The notes beneath the pieces are model-generated. The model was not told where the DNA came from, did no database searches, and saw only the letters and a list, made by a program, of their open reading frames with translations. A stretch of 64,000 bases of DNA from Cystobasidium ongulense. Taxonomy: Eukaryota > Basidiomycota > Cystobasidiomycetes > Cystobasidiales > Cystobasidiaceae. The position numbers and the translations under genes were made by a program. The stretch is taken from positions 992,001-1,056,000 of the forward strand of contig BQUP01000004.1 of NCBI GenBank assembly GCA_022835595.1, written 5' to 3'. Below are positions 35,157 through 46,900 of the stretch, in pieces; the stretch's first letter is position 1, and the number at the start of each line of letters is the position of its first letter.

Positions 35157-35358
35157 GGCCGCGTAGCTCAGTTGGTTAGAGCGATGTAAGCACATTACCA
35201 TCAACACTTCGTCCCGTATCAGATACTTACTCCCTTCTCCCTCCTCAGGTACTAATAATGCATAGGGTTAGTAAAGAATCCCTCCTCCAACAACGCAACC
35301 TGGTCTAATAATCTCTCTTCAATTCAATCAGTCGGCAGTTCGAGCCTGTCCGTGGTCA
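35157..35358 (+). tRNA. tRNA-Ile (anticodon AAU) with two non-canonically placed introns
   Basis: Three segments, 35157-35185, 35249-35266 and 35332-35358, join to a 74-nt cloverleaf with every stem paired. The acceptor GGCCGCG pairs with CGTGGTC (two G-U) and has discriminator A. The D arm is GCTC/GAGC with loop AGTTGGTTA. The anticodon stem ATGTA/TGCAT has loop CTAATAA (anticodon AAT). The variable loop is AGGTC and the T arm GGCAG/CTGTC has loop TTCGAGC. Box A (TAGCTCAGTTGG) and box B (AGTTCGAGCC) are intact but pushed apart. Intron 1 (35186-35248, 63 nt) sits after position 28 in the anticodon stem; a GTA repeat lets it shift by up to 3. Intron 2 (35267-35331, 65 nt) lies in the variable loop, about 46/47. 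Both have GT-AG ends. Usual eukaryotic tRNA introns lie at 37/38. Confidence 0.88.
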
Positions 35359-35359
35359 A

Positions 35360-35367
35360 TTTTTTTT
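35360..35367 (+). terminator. RNA polymerase III terminator, T8
   Basis: A run of eight T begins two bases after the tRNA discriminator base, as expected for Pol III termination, and supports the 3' end of the interrupted tRNA gene. Confidence 0.9.
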
Positions 35368-35658
35368 GCCGCTTTTGACCTTACAGCTTACCTGTAATGC
35401 TTTCGCCGGGTTAGCTAGGGAGCGAGTACGACGAGTAATCACTCTTTTTGCAAGCGCGGAGCTTTCACACATCCACGCTATGTACCATACTGTCACCTTC
35501 TCCGCGTTCAGACTATCCGAAACATTGGCTAGCATATAGAGTTCGCATTCAATTGTCGATCATCCTGCCAATGTCGAATTAATCTTTGAACGACCCGAAA
35601 CTGTTGGCAGCCGTGCAACTTGTGATTAAGGACCAATAATTCAAGCATACCCATAACC
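35368..35658. other. Intergenic, about 290 bp
   Basis: Between the tRNA and the helicase gene. No additional feature recognised. Confidence 0.4.
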
Positions 35659-37580
35659 ATGTTACTCTGCTCTAGAAGGTGTGGGAGAGCTCTGGCCATT
35701 GCTGCAAGACAGAACTCTGCGCTACCAGGCACGGCATGTGGCGCTTGGGCATACTTTTCCGCTTGGACTGCCACAAAGTCGCATCAGCTCAGCGAAGAGC
35801 CAACAACAGTTCCCTCGTTCGCTGTAAGCCTGATTAAGCCAAGCAATCGTCTAGAGCTAATGGTTTGCGCAGGAACTTGGTATACCTTTGGAGCTACTGG
35901 ACTCGCTCGAAAGGGCCTTTCCACATGTTGTGGTACCTACGGCCTCGCAGACCGCTCTACTCAGGGCTCTGGCGTCGAAAGATACGTCACATAGTGTCAT
36001 ATTGCGTGATGTGACGGGTAGCGGAAAGTCAGTCTCTCATTATTCAGCACTTCTGCAAGCCCGTGGTAATTATAACTGACATTTGGGTATATCTGAACAG
36101 GTCCTTAGCCTTACTCTTAGCACTTCTATCAGACAAGCACCTTTCTAGACCATTCCACAAAGCGAAAGCCCGCCGTGTAGTGAAGGCAACGAGGAAGAAG
36201 GCTTCGATAGAACAAATCCTTCTGGTGCCGCATACGGAGCTAGCTAAACAGTTCGAAGGTTGGTTGGACCGTTTACGGACACCTGTCGTGCTTGAAGATG
36301 CAGCTTCATCTAGCGAGACAACGGATGCCAGTCCAGACCTGCCAATCGACGATGTAGCTACCTCTGCAGAGCAAAGCAGTAATTTGGGCAGCTACAAGCC
36401 CGCGTTCAAGCCTTACAATGCTTTGCAGCATACTCAAGTTTTACATCGACAATCTACAAGAGCCATTGACATATCCACTCGCTTTCTCGTTACTACTCCT
36501 TCATACCTGATAGACATACTGGACTCTATCTCTACCGCGGAATTACATACTATCGCCCTTGATGAGGCCGACGAGATGTTGAAGCTTCCCAATCGCTTCC
36601 ATACCTACAAAGATGAGGTAAAATGGCAAAGGCATCCTCCCCTGCTTCTAGCTATCATGGATGAGATTCTCTCTCCAGCACAGAAAGAGCGCAAACACTC
36701 TAGTGCTATTCCGGAGAAGCGCATAGTGGCCGTATCAGCATCAGCCAATTCGGTTTTTCGCGATTATATGGTCCGAAGATCTGGCTGGTTGAAAGGACCA
36801 TCGTCTAGTGTAGACGAATTGCGGGAAGGAGATCGTCAATTTGATTGGTATGACTTCTCATCGGAACCGCTCACTGCCACTACTAGCGGAGATGAAGAGA
36901 CACAAGATATCAGTGAACTACAAAGAGTCGGACGCGCATTGATGCCACAGGCTCAGATCAACCACTATATCGCTAAGATAGACGGCCAAGGCCAAATTGT
37001 CGACGAGGACCCTACCCCTACAGAGGAGTTCGACAACGCAGCAAATACACCAGCCGATGCGGACCGTTTTCTGGTTGCTACAGCCACTCTGTTTGCTTTG
37101 AACCAAGTCGACAGAGGGCTATTGCTTATTTCATCAACTCAGTCTTTGAAAGCGACACTTGAATTCCTGCAAAGCGTGGCAGTGCCTGCTATCGGAATCT
37201 CCCAGGCCTTCGATACATCGAAAGAATCGATGGATCCAATCTTGTACGTCGCTTCAGTCGACTCAGTGCGAGGCCTCGACATACCACGGCTCGAGTGGAT
37301 ATTCTTGACCCCACAGACCAAAGCTCACGAGGACGCGAAAGACTACATGCACATCGCAGGCCGAGTTGGCCGACTGCTCGATTCACAAGGGACAAGAGGT
37401 AGCGGGAATGTAGTCAGCCTTATCGATAATGACAACCACAGGCAGCTGGGCAGATTACAGAATGTATGGCAGTTGCTGGGTATTGAAGGGCAAGCTATGC
37501 AGGCAGAGGAGCTCGCCTTTGATGAGCAGCGTGTAGAAGATAAACAACGGGCCGAAATCAGGTCTTCTGTATTAGTATAG
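35659..37580 (+). CDS. Mitochondrial DEAD-box RNA helicase, Mrh4-like
   Basis: ATP-dependent RNA helicase, probably assisting mitochondrial ribosome assembly, as Mrh4 does in yeast. Three exons (35659-35823, 35873-36027, 36101-37580), 599 residues. The N-terminus (MLLCSRRCGRALAIAARQNS) is Arg-rich without acids, like a mitochondrial presequence. A Q-motif-like region ends PTASQTALL. Walker A is DVTGSGKS, completed across the second intron. Motif Ia is LVPHTELAKQF, motif Ib FLVTTPSYLIDIL, motif II LDEADEML, motif III SAS in VAVSASANS, motif V SVDSVRGLDIPR and motif VI YMHIAGRVGR. Motif III SAS (usual SAT) and motif VI HIAGRVGR (usual HRxGRxGR) are off consensus, as in divergent mitochondrial helicases. 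Confidence 0.85.
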
Positions 37581-38002
37581 GCCTTCATGCAGTCGCGAGT
37601 GTTCTCACAGGATCAATGTATCGAAAAAGCGCCTGCATACCTCTCCTGGAAATACAGAAGTCAGATATGAAGTTCTAGTGACGTGCTGAAGGAGCATGTA
37701 AAAGAATAAAACCATCTTTTCATAATATGTCTTTCCAAAAAGACGTGAAATAATAACTGTTCACAAAACTCCATCTATTCTAGGATACCTAAGTCTAATA
37801 CTCAAACTGATTCTAAGCATTTTGCAACGTATGACCCTGTAAGGCAGTATTTAATGTCGAGCGCCAGCGTAGATACGCTGGCATGACCAAGGCTATGAGG
37901 AGGATGCTGTGCACCTCAAACCGTAGAAATGAAAGAAGATCCAACGAAAAGGAGGAGGCTAGTTGGTCGAATGACCTCGGTAGACTCCGTTCCAGTTTGT
38001 CT
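37581..38002. other. Convergent intergenic region, about 420 bp
   Basis: 3' flanks of the helicase and cytochrome c peroxidase genes; moderately AT-rich. No gene seen. Confidence 0.5.
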
Positions 38003-39785
38003 CTACTTCTTCTGTTGCTGGGCTTCCCAGTCAGAGACGGTAGGAAGTAGCATAGGGTTCTTTCCAGCGAAGTTCTTAGCAGGGACACCTAGTTCCAATA
38101 GTTTAGCGAAAGCCTTGCTAAAGTCATTGAAGAAAGCGTCTTCGGATTTTGCGTATTTTTCGGTATGTGGTCTGAATCCCTTATCTTGTACTAGAGCCAT
38201 GTCGGTCATCAACATCATGAGAGATTTGGTCTTGGAATCTTCGAATTGAGGAGGTCCTGACCATTTCTTCATGTTCCATTTTTCGTTCAATAAAAGGTCG
38301 TAGTATGAATTGGAGAAGGTGATTGGACTGAAGGTCCATGGGCCTGAGGAATTGAAAACAACATTTAGTACACTTTCTTTCTACTGTTTCTCAAGTCCGC
38401 CGAGAAACTCACCTTCGAAACCGGATCGATCGCCGTGGCATCTTCCGAGAGCATGAGCGCCGGAGAGAGCGACGATTTCCTGATCGTTGAAGCCCATCTT
38501 GTAGAACTAGAAAGCGAGAAGGACAAGGACGCGTGAGCATAGCTGTACTGGAAGACACTAACCTGTCTATTCAGGAAATATGTTACTTACAATCTTGCGG
38601 ATGTGATCAGCTCCCTTGTCACCGTCTGGTAGTCGGCCGTCAGGAGTCTTAGTAGAGAAATTATTAGTAACAGCTACATGAAAGGATGGTCCTGATGGCA
38701 GTAGAGAGCTTACGCAGTTCTCCTCGATACCATCCTTTCGTCCTGATCTCCATGGAATCTGAGGACCGCCCATTTCCTGAACGGCGACGACACCGGCGAG
38801 AGTCCATAGATCAGAGTATGATAGACCGGGGTATTTTTGCTTGATGGGATCTAGGAGATCACGGACGACTTTGAGACCTGCGTTGGCCTATATACAGTAC
38901 GTTGGCAGAGTCAGAGACTGATTCTTGCAAACCGAGCCATTACAAATGACAGAGCGCATCAGAATAAAGAAGCAGGCTTACACCGTGGTTTGATTCAGGG
39001 GCGAATCTCATGGTGGCACCGTTTGATCCACCAGTGCCGGTGTTCTTGTCGTAGGTGCCAGAGCAGTGCCATGCGAGACGAACGAGGGTAGGTCCGTAAG
39101 AGCCATCGTCATAGTCTGCACGCGCAAGGATGAACAGGGAAAGAAAAGCAAGGCAGTAGTCAGTATGTGACTGGGCCTCGCCTTGTATCGTTTACTGACC
39201 TTCGTTTTCGAGGATGGCGGCTGTAAACAGAGGAAGCGTGGTGCACGAAAATAGTCAGTATGCTGATCCTGAACAATCTGATCTGCTTGCATGCTGTTCC
39301 ACTGCCTGGGTGCTCTCGTCGCGTGTGTCTCTGTGTTTCGGATGCACGGGATTCGCCCCTAAGCTGGGAATCTCGTGCCGGCCGATAAGGGCTTCGGACA
39401 AAGCAGCGGCCAGAGACACGAAATTGCTTGCGTTAAAAGATGATGGAAGAAAATAAAACGCACCAACATCACGGTAGACGGCGCCGTAGTCGACATCAGG
39501 GTGGCTGCCTAGCATGCCCTCTTGGGTCGTCTTGGGGTCTTTGGCGTCTCCAAAGCCGAGCCACGAGGTGAGACCGCCCAATCCGACGAGTCCGAAAGCG
39601 ACGGGTGTCTTGCTTCGGCTGTAGGTGTTTCCTGATTGCGAGCCATTGCTGGAGTATGACCTGTATTGAGCACGAGCGGCACCGACGACGTGTCTGCTGG
39701 AGGTACTGCTGCCGGCGAGCAGGCTGCTTGAGCCGGCGCTGGCGAGCTTGCTGCTGCGCTGGGCGAAGCTTCTGGAGAGAGACAT
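38003..39785 (-). CDS. CCP1: Cytochrome c peroxidase, mitochondrial
   Basis: Heme peroxidase of the intermembrane space that reduces hydrogen peroxide with electrons from cytochrome c. The N-terminus ([20 protein letters not shown]) is a presequence, and [16 protein letters not shown] a hydrophobic sorting segment. Spliced core motifs: distal Arg-Trp-His in [21 protein letters not shown], the proximal His in [12 protein letters not shown] and the radical-site Trp in GFEGPWTFSP, as in class I peroxidases that oxidise cytochrome c. It ends [14 protein letters not shown]. Seven exons by my count; exon 2 (39200-39220, AAILENE) is 21 nt and lies between introns of about 240 and 85 nt. It shares a 0.9-kb upstream region with the divergent ABC transporter gene. 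Confidence 0.95.
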
Positions 39786-40720
39786 CGTATTGATTTTGAC
39801 AGGGCGAGGTGACAGGTGGAGGTGGAAATGTGTGTTGGTGCTAGTAGATAGCTGTGTACGACTTCAACAATCAATACTACGCGTAGATGCAAAGACAAGA
39901 GCAATCCTCGCAACCTTTGGTCTCTTTTCCACTCTTTTTTACAAAGCAAATCTTCTACTCCGCATCACGGCTACGCGGCCGCACACCTCTGCATTTCGTG
40001 GCGAATTGAATTATTCGAGAAAATGGGCGAAAAACCTGGGGGAAGTGGTGCAAGCCAGCCAACCAGAGACTGTGCTCTGGAGTACCGTACTGGACTGGCT
40101 CTGTGATAGGCCATGCTGATGTGGCTCGAACGATGACTCGGCGCAGTTGCACCATGTGGAGTGCATATCAGTGACTCCCAAGGATCTCCCAGCCTCGAAT
40201 GTTCCTTTGAGGCGAGACTGCTGCGACGACGATACTACGGCACCGTCCATGGGCGATGGGTCATGTGTATGATGCCGGTGTGCGACTGTGCCCTTCTTGT
40301 CACCTGCAACTTCACGCACTGACACACTCGTCTTCGTGCTATGGTAGGCATACTTGCCAGTATACGAATCTCGCTGCTCGTTGCAGAGCCAGCCGGTTTG
40401 ATATTACACTGAACCAGGCAATCATCGCTTCACGCGCCGTGTCTCAGGACCATCACAAGTAAGTGCCCTGCATACAAGACTCGTGTAATCAAATCCCGTA
40501 AACATGGTAGCAGTGATCTGTGTCGTGCGCCCGCCCTTCTTCATGCTGAACTGGCTCGATCACGCTCTTTACTCCGCGTATACGGTAACGATAGCTGACA
40601 GCCCATCATCACCGCCCACTATCAGGACCATTACATTGAATTGCTCGCATCTGATCGCATCTGCTCTCATCTGAATCTGGCCTGCCGCCTGTCTGGCCCT
40701 CTCCTGTCAGGGTGTCCACG
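39786..40720. other. Divergent intergenic region, about 935 bp
   Basis: Between CCP1 (minus) and the peroxisomal ABC transporter (plus). Open frames here are short and unlike known proteins. I see no specific oxidative-stress or oleate-type element I can support. Confidence 0.4.
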
Positions 40721-43702
40721 ATGGACCGGCTAGCCTCGTCGCCGGCGGGCATGGCAGCTTCAGCAGCAGTCACGCGCAAGCAGGTCCGGGCAACAGCGTC
40801 GAAAGCACGCAGTCAGCTCAGCATCATCCTCAAGTACTACACCTCCATCAACCCTAACGTGCGCAGATGGGGATGCATGGCCTTGTATATCTGGTGGGCT
40901 GGCTATTCGACCTATAGAGGTGTCATCAAACCCAAGAACAAGGCAGCTGCTGCAAAGGCTAAGTCAGCTCAGGATAAAGACAAGGCTGTTGATGCAGCCA
41001 GCCAGCAACTCGAGCCCGTCTCATCCGCAACATCCAAACGCTCAAAAAGAGGTGCAAGACGTGGTCCCCGTGTCGAGGTCGATGCCGCCTTTCTTGAACG
41101 GCTCACCCGGATATTGGCAATTGTGTTGCCCACAAACAAACGAAAGTTGGTACTCGAATCATTCTTCCTGGTCTTTAGGGTAGGTAGCCTGTCCTCGACA
41201 AGTCTGGTCTACGCTCCACACTAGCTGAGCATCTTGAGACTGCCTTCTATACCCAAACAGACCGCACTTTCTCTCTATGTAGCACACCTAGACGGCCAGA
41301 TCGTAGCTGCTCTCGTCCGAGGAGAGGGTCGACTCTTCCTCAAGCGTATTGCGATGTGGATGTTTGTTGCCATTCCTGTGAGTGCCCCCGACCGCCATCC
41401 TTCTTGTGTATCCTGGAGATCCCAAGCCTATGCTGACGATCACTCTTTCCTATACACCAGGCCACATATACCAATTCATTCTTATCTTTCATCCAGTCTA
41501 AAATAGCCTTATCATTCCGATCCCGTCTCACATCCTATGTGCAAGAGCAATACCTAACAGATAATACATTTTATGCACTAGGAAATCTAGATGATCGTTT
41601 GAAGAATCCAGATCAAATTATAACAGTTGATATTGCAAAATTCTCTAATAGTTTGGCTGAATTATTCGGTTCTCTAAGCAAACCTGTTTTAGACTGTATT
41701 ATGTACAATATTCAGTTAAGTAGGAACGTTGGGGGAGAAGCTTTAATTGGTCTTACTATACTCGTTCAGGCTAGTGCTATCGTCCGTGAGTCATAGATTC
41801 CCATCTGGTTCTTTGATACGATATACCATTTCCGCGTACTTTGCTGATCACATTGCTATATAGTCCGACTTCTTACACCTCCTTTTGGCAAATTCGCAGC
41901 TGAAGAGCAACGGCTAGAAGGAGAATTCAGATTCGCACATTCGAGACTGATAGAAAATGCCGAAGAAAGTAAGTTCCTGAACTATTTTCTGCTTGGTAGT
42001 CTATGCACTGAGCCGAGGAATTTACGCTTTTCCAGTTGCTCTGTACGATGGCCAAGAGACAGAGAAGAATGTCATCGAGAAGCACTAGTATGTAGCTCGT
42101 GTCTCGAGACCCCTATCTCACGCCAGGGGTTAATCGCATTCGTCTTTCGCAGCTTTGCCTTGATCCGACACGTGAATCGCATCTTCAGAATGCGCTTGTG
42201 GCACGGTATGCTGGAAGATGGGATAGTCAAATGGTGGTGGGGCAGTTTGGGTCTTGGCATATGCGCGCTACCTGTCTTTGTCAAACTGCCTGGAATGTCT
42301 GGGGGTGTAGATCTTGGAGGTCGAACCGAGGGTACTGTCAGATAACAGCCTGTGCATGCATTCGCCTAAGCTGACGATTCCTATTCATTTCCATAGGCTT
42401 CATCACAAACAGAAGACTACTCCTATCGGCAAGCGACGCTTTCGGCCGGGTCATGTATTCGTACAAGGAGCTTGCTGAACTTGCAGGCTATACCGCTCGA
42501 GTCGACGAGTTCCTCACTACAATGGATGCCGTGAAGCATCGTAAATTCGAGAAGAAGCTAGTCAGCCCGGCTGGAACCGAAGAGAACGCAAAAGGTAGGG
42601 AAGAAGCTTTTACGTGCAAGATCTTCATACCATGCGTTTGTGTTTGCTGACCACTCTGTACCATTCCATACGATCAGTCTTACAAGGCAAAGGAACGATA
42701 CTGCCAAGTGAAGATGGCTCTATTGTCTTTGAAAGAGTACCAATTGTCAGCCCAAACGGTGACGTACTCCTGAAGAGCCTAAGCTTTACCGTGAAACCAG
42801 GCGTAGGTCAAAGTCTGAAAAGGTGAAGTACTCTGGCTAATTGCTCTCTGAGTACAGGAGCACTTGCTTGTTGTTGGGCCGAATGGCTGCGGAAAGAGCT
42901 CGTGAGCTCCCATCATCATTCCTTAAGCCTGACATATACTCAGGCATCAATCGTCTCGCAGTCTATTCCGCCTGCTCGGTGGCCTGTGGCCCGTCTATGG
43001 GGGCACACTTCGCAAACCACCTGCATCCGATTTCACTTATATCCCTCAAAGACCTTATTTATCACTCGGCACACTTCGTGATCAAATCATTTATCCGCAT
43101 TCGCAAGAAGACATGAAGGCATTAGGCAGAACAGACGCCGATTTATTCAAGATTCTTGAATTCGTACAAATCTCAAGTATTGTCGAGCGTGAAGGCGGTT
43201 GGGATGCGCAAAGGGAATGGAGAGATGCGCTTTCTGGAGGTGATAAGCAACTCATTGCCATGGCTCGATTGTTCTACCATAAACCTAAATATGCTATTCT
43301 GGACGAATGTACCAGTGCGGTAACATTAGAGCTAGAGCAACGCTTGTGAGTAATGACGACGCGAAGGGAAAACACTCGAATCGCTCATTTTACTCTCTGC
43401 AGATACGAGCATGCTACAAGCCTAGGTATCACTATGCTCTCCATATCGCATCGCTATGAGAACTGGAAGTGAGTCCAGTAGTCAGCAGTATAGTCCTTGT
43501 CTAGAGCGAACCTGACCTCCACCAAATCGACAGATTCCACAAGCTCATCCTTCAATTCGATGGACAAGGCTCATATGCTTTTGGACCTCTGGAATGGGAG
43601 AAGAGGTTGGCATTGCAGGAGGAGAAGCAAGCTCTGGAGCATAAGCTGCTTGAAATACCAAAGCTCGAAGCTCGACTGGCTGAACTCGAGGGGCGTAACT
43701 AG
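40721..43702 (+). CDS. Peroxisomal fatty-acyl ABC half-transporter (ABCD/PXA family)
   Basis: Half-size ABC transporter that imports long-chain acyl-CoA into peroxisomes as a dimer with its partner. One membrane domain precedes one nucleotide-binding domain. Many exons; in the spliced order I read: basic N-terminus, [56 protein letters not shown], the EAA-like loop [17 protein letters not shown] typical of ABCD proteins, and [17 protein letters not shown]. The ATPase has Walker [11 protein letters not shown] (split by an intron), Q-loop YIPQRP, signature LSGGDKQ, Walker [12 protein letters not shown] and the switch His in SISHR. It ends in a coiled coil ([10 protein letters not shown]). I cannot decide between PXA1 and PXA2 type. 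Confidence 0.9.
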
Positions 43703-43982
43703 TTATCTGCTCTAGCGTTGTTTGAGTCTATTGCAGACTAATGAAACACCCACTTGGGGTTGACGTGTTCAGAGTCTCGATTACTGGAATAAATACTATA
43801 GGTATACAAAACTGCTTTTATTTCTGGCAACAACTCTTATTTCATTTCGTGTCAAGCTTATATTTATGGGTTACCGACTGTCCAAGCTTATTTTACTTAG
43901 GTATCAACAATATACTAACAATTTTGCCTTGCATCCAGCCGGACTTAGAAAAGGAAACATAGATTTGTTTACATTCGCTGCG

Positions 43983-46900
43983 CTACAGGAACTTCTCTTG
44001 GAAGCTGTTCAATTGTCGCGAGAGATCATCTATGAGGGTAGCGGCTTGAGGTGTCAAAGGACTGTCCTTCTTGAAGAGCATCGAGGGAGGTGGTATGACG
44101 ACCTCCTCTTCCAAAGAGTGCCCATTAGTCAGAATAGTTTCTTGAACAGCAGCAAGTGCTCGATTACGATTATTACGGTCTATCGTATCCACTTGCACCC
44201 GAGCCAAGTAGTCAAGCATGCTTTTTGCGCGTTTACGCATTTCAGCGATTGACATGCGGCGTGATGGGAAGCGGATTTTCGCAGATGGCTCCATCGTACT
44301 GCTGACGGCGACCGAAGGGACAAAGGGGGCAGATACTCCGTTCTGTGCCAACTCTGCTACTCCTTCGGCCTGCGGAGTAATTGGGCTGGCCACAGCAGAA
44401 TTGCTGGGTGAGGTTATAAATTTTGTAACTTGTAGAGGTAGAGGAGATTGGCCGGGAAGTAGATGAGAAAGGTGACTCAGGTGATCTGGCAGCCCCCACC
44501 CAGGAGGCTGGTTGATCCAGTCTTCATAGTTTGAGGGTGTATCATCGCGGTGTTTGCCATGTCTAGCTTCAGCAGCGGCTGCTAAAGCAGCTCTTTTGCT
44601 AGGCGATCCTTTGAGCCCGCCACGTGATCCAGGGCCGCCTCGCTTGTAGGTATACTGGTTTGGTTGCTTGATACCCTTGCCATTCGTGTTGGCAGCAGCA
44701 GTGTCCTCCACCTGCGTGGCAGGGGCGGGAGTCGCTGGTGAGACAAGCAGGGTTAGTATAAAGCCAGGCATTAACTCTATTCGAAGGGCTTACATTCTTC
44801 TTGATCTGTGTCAACGCCTTTTTTGGCTTCTGCAACCGCAAGTAGACCATTTGTCACAGCGTCCGCGTGGATCTCTTGCTCTTTGGAAGAATGTTCGGTG
44901 TCTGTCTGACCGGGTGCCATCGATGCAGCTGGTGATGGCGCAGCGCTATCGTCGGCTGGTGCAGTAGGTATAGCAATTTGCAAAGTGGAGCCTAGTATAT
45001 TGCTAACAATCTGCGTTGATGGAGCCTCGGTACTATTAGCGGCAGCCTCAACCGGAGGAGAGCCTTTCCGCCGTTTGTTTCCTTGCGCTAAAGGTTTCTC
45101 AGACGAGACTTGCGAGCTAGCACTCGTGTCATGTGATGCTGTTGGTGAAGGAGCCCTGCCTAGTCTGGAATGGCAGCATACAGTTAGCACTGCTACATTC
45201 ACGTCGTCGACACAAAATCTCACCTTTCTTCATCTGCGTTCGCTTCGTCCCGCTTTCGTTTCCGGCCATTCGCCTCATCTTCATTTGCAGATGGCGAAAC
45301 GTCATATTGCACAACATTGACGGATAGTTCCTCATTCAGACCTACTTCTGCCTCGCCGTTGGTGGGTTTCTTCGTCCGCGCAGAAGCTGCTCTTTTCTTG
45401 TTGGGTGCAGTAAACAAGGCACCTGCACCTCTCCGTCTTCGACGTTTTCTCGGTGCGGTAATCCCATTGGCATCGACTGACGTTTCGTCATGCTCATCCC
45501 CATCCTCATCCCCTTCGCCCTCGCCTTCACCCTCATCCTCGTGCGATGCTAACGTATGTTCGATGTGGGACTCGTCTGTCGGGCTATTGGTGTGGGACTC
45601 TGCGCGGTCTTGACGTTGCTCAGAATGCTGCCGGGAACCATCATCGTCGGAGTGATCTTCCTCTTCCTCCTTGACAGGTTCCATGTCATCATCGTCATCT
45701 CTCTTTTTTCGCTTTCGGCCCTTCGAGCCATCCATTGCCATGGCCCTTGATTCTCTAAACGCCTGCTGAGTTGCAAGTAGGATGCTCTCATCAAAAGCAG
45801 CAGAATCACGACTGTTCATAGTCGAGCGCCGCTTTGGATTCTGAGGAGCCGCAAAGTGGGATGTAGGCGGATACATAGGTCTTCTAGTTCCACCTTCGGA
45901 CGAACCACCCGGTGAGCCTGGCGAATCTGGCTGAGGAGAGTGATGAGATGTGTCGAGGAAAGTTGAGATGATGGCTGCGTCTGCAGATGATCTTGCGCGA
46001 TGATACGAAGGATGACCGCTTGAAGTTGCGGCAGTCCCCGACGCTGGTAAAGACGTAGTTGACAGTTCACGATAATCGCGCGAAGTAGGCTTGTTTGACG
46101 AAGTCGACCTCCCTAGCTCGTCCGTTTCGTCTTTCGGTTGGACGGACGACGAGACACCGTTACTGTGAGCTCTTCCTGACGCAGAGAAGCTTCTTGCATG
46201 CTTCTTACTTCGTCTGTTGTCGGTAAAGATGCAAGAGAGCGTGGCGTTGAAGAAAATCGATCATCAGTTTCTGACCGCTCAAATTCTACTCGGGACAGCG
46301 GTGAACAAGGGGGAGCGCGCGCCCAACCAAGTCACGTGATGATTTCGATTAGGTCAACTCACGAAAGTAGATTGGGATGTAGTTCCGGTCGACACTGCTC
46401 GCAATAATACGTGTCTGGACAGTCGTTCTCGTACTTGAAGCCGACGCATGGCCCATGCTGCCATGCCTTACAGGTGTCACACTGTATCATGAAGGCAAGG
46501 GTTTCATCGTCTGCGAGGATCAACCAAATTCATCAATAACGAGCGCTAAAGCACCCTTTATGCGAGGAGACGAGGAACTTACCATTATTACCGCAGATAC
46601 ATCTAGTCACGCCTTCGTCTCCGTCATCGCTTTCGTCTTCATCTGCATTGGCCCGCCCATTTTGAGCTGCCGATTGACGAGTTCTCCTACTTCTGCGCGT
46701 ACCCGAGGTAGTGTCATTGGCGTCCTTGGTATCAGGAGTGCCTCGCTGGCGCATTCGAGGACGGGTATTGCTTGAAGTGGAAGCACTGGTGGTCGTTTTG
46801 CTACGAGAGGATTGACGTTGCGGTTGGCCTTGAGCTGATGTTCCGCGTGTGCGGCTTCCATTCGCACCTGAAGCTGATGAAGTGGAAGGAGGTTTCTCGG

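Noticed and set aside
35157-35358. Reading the interrupted tRNA as a tRNA pseudogene or chance match
   Set aside because: All stems of the joined 74-nt molecule pair, both internal promoter boxes are intact and a T8 terminator follows at once. A decayed copy would be expected to show mismatches. Not formally excluded without RNA data.
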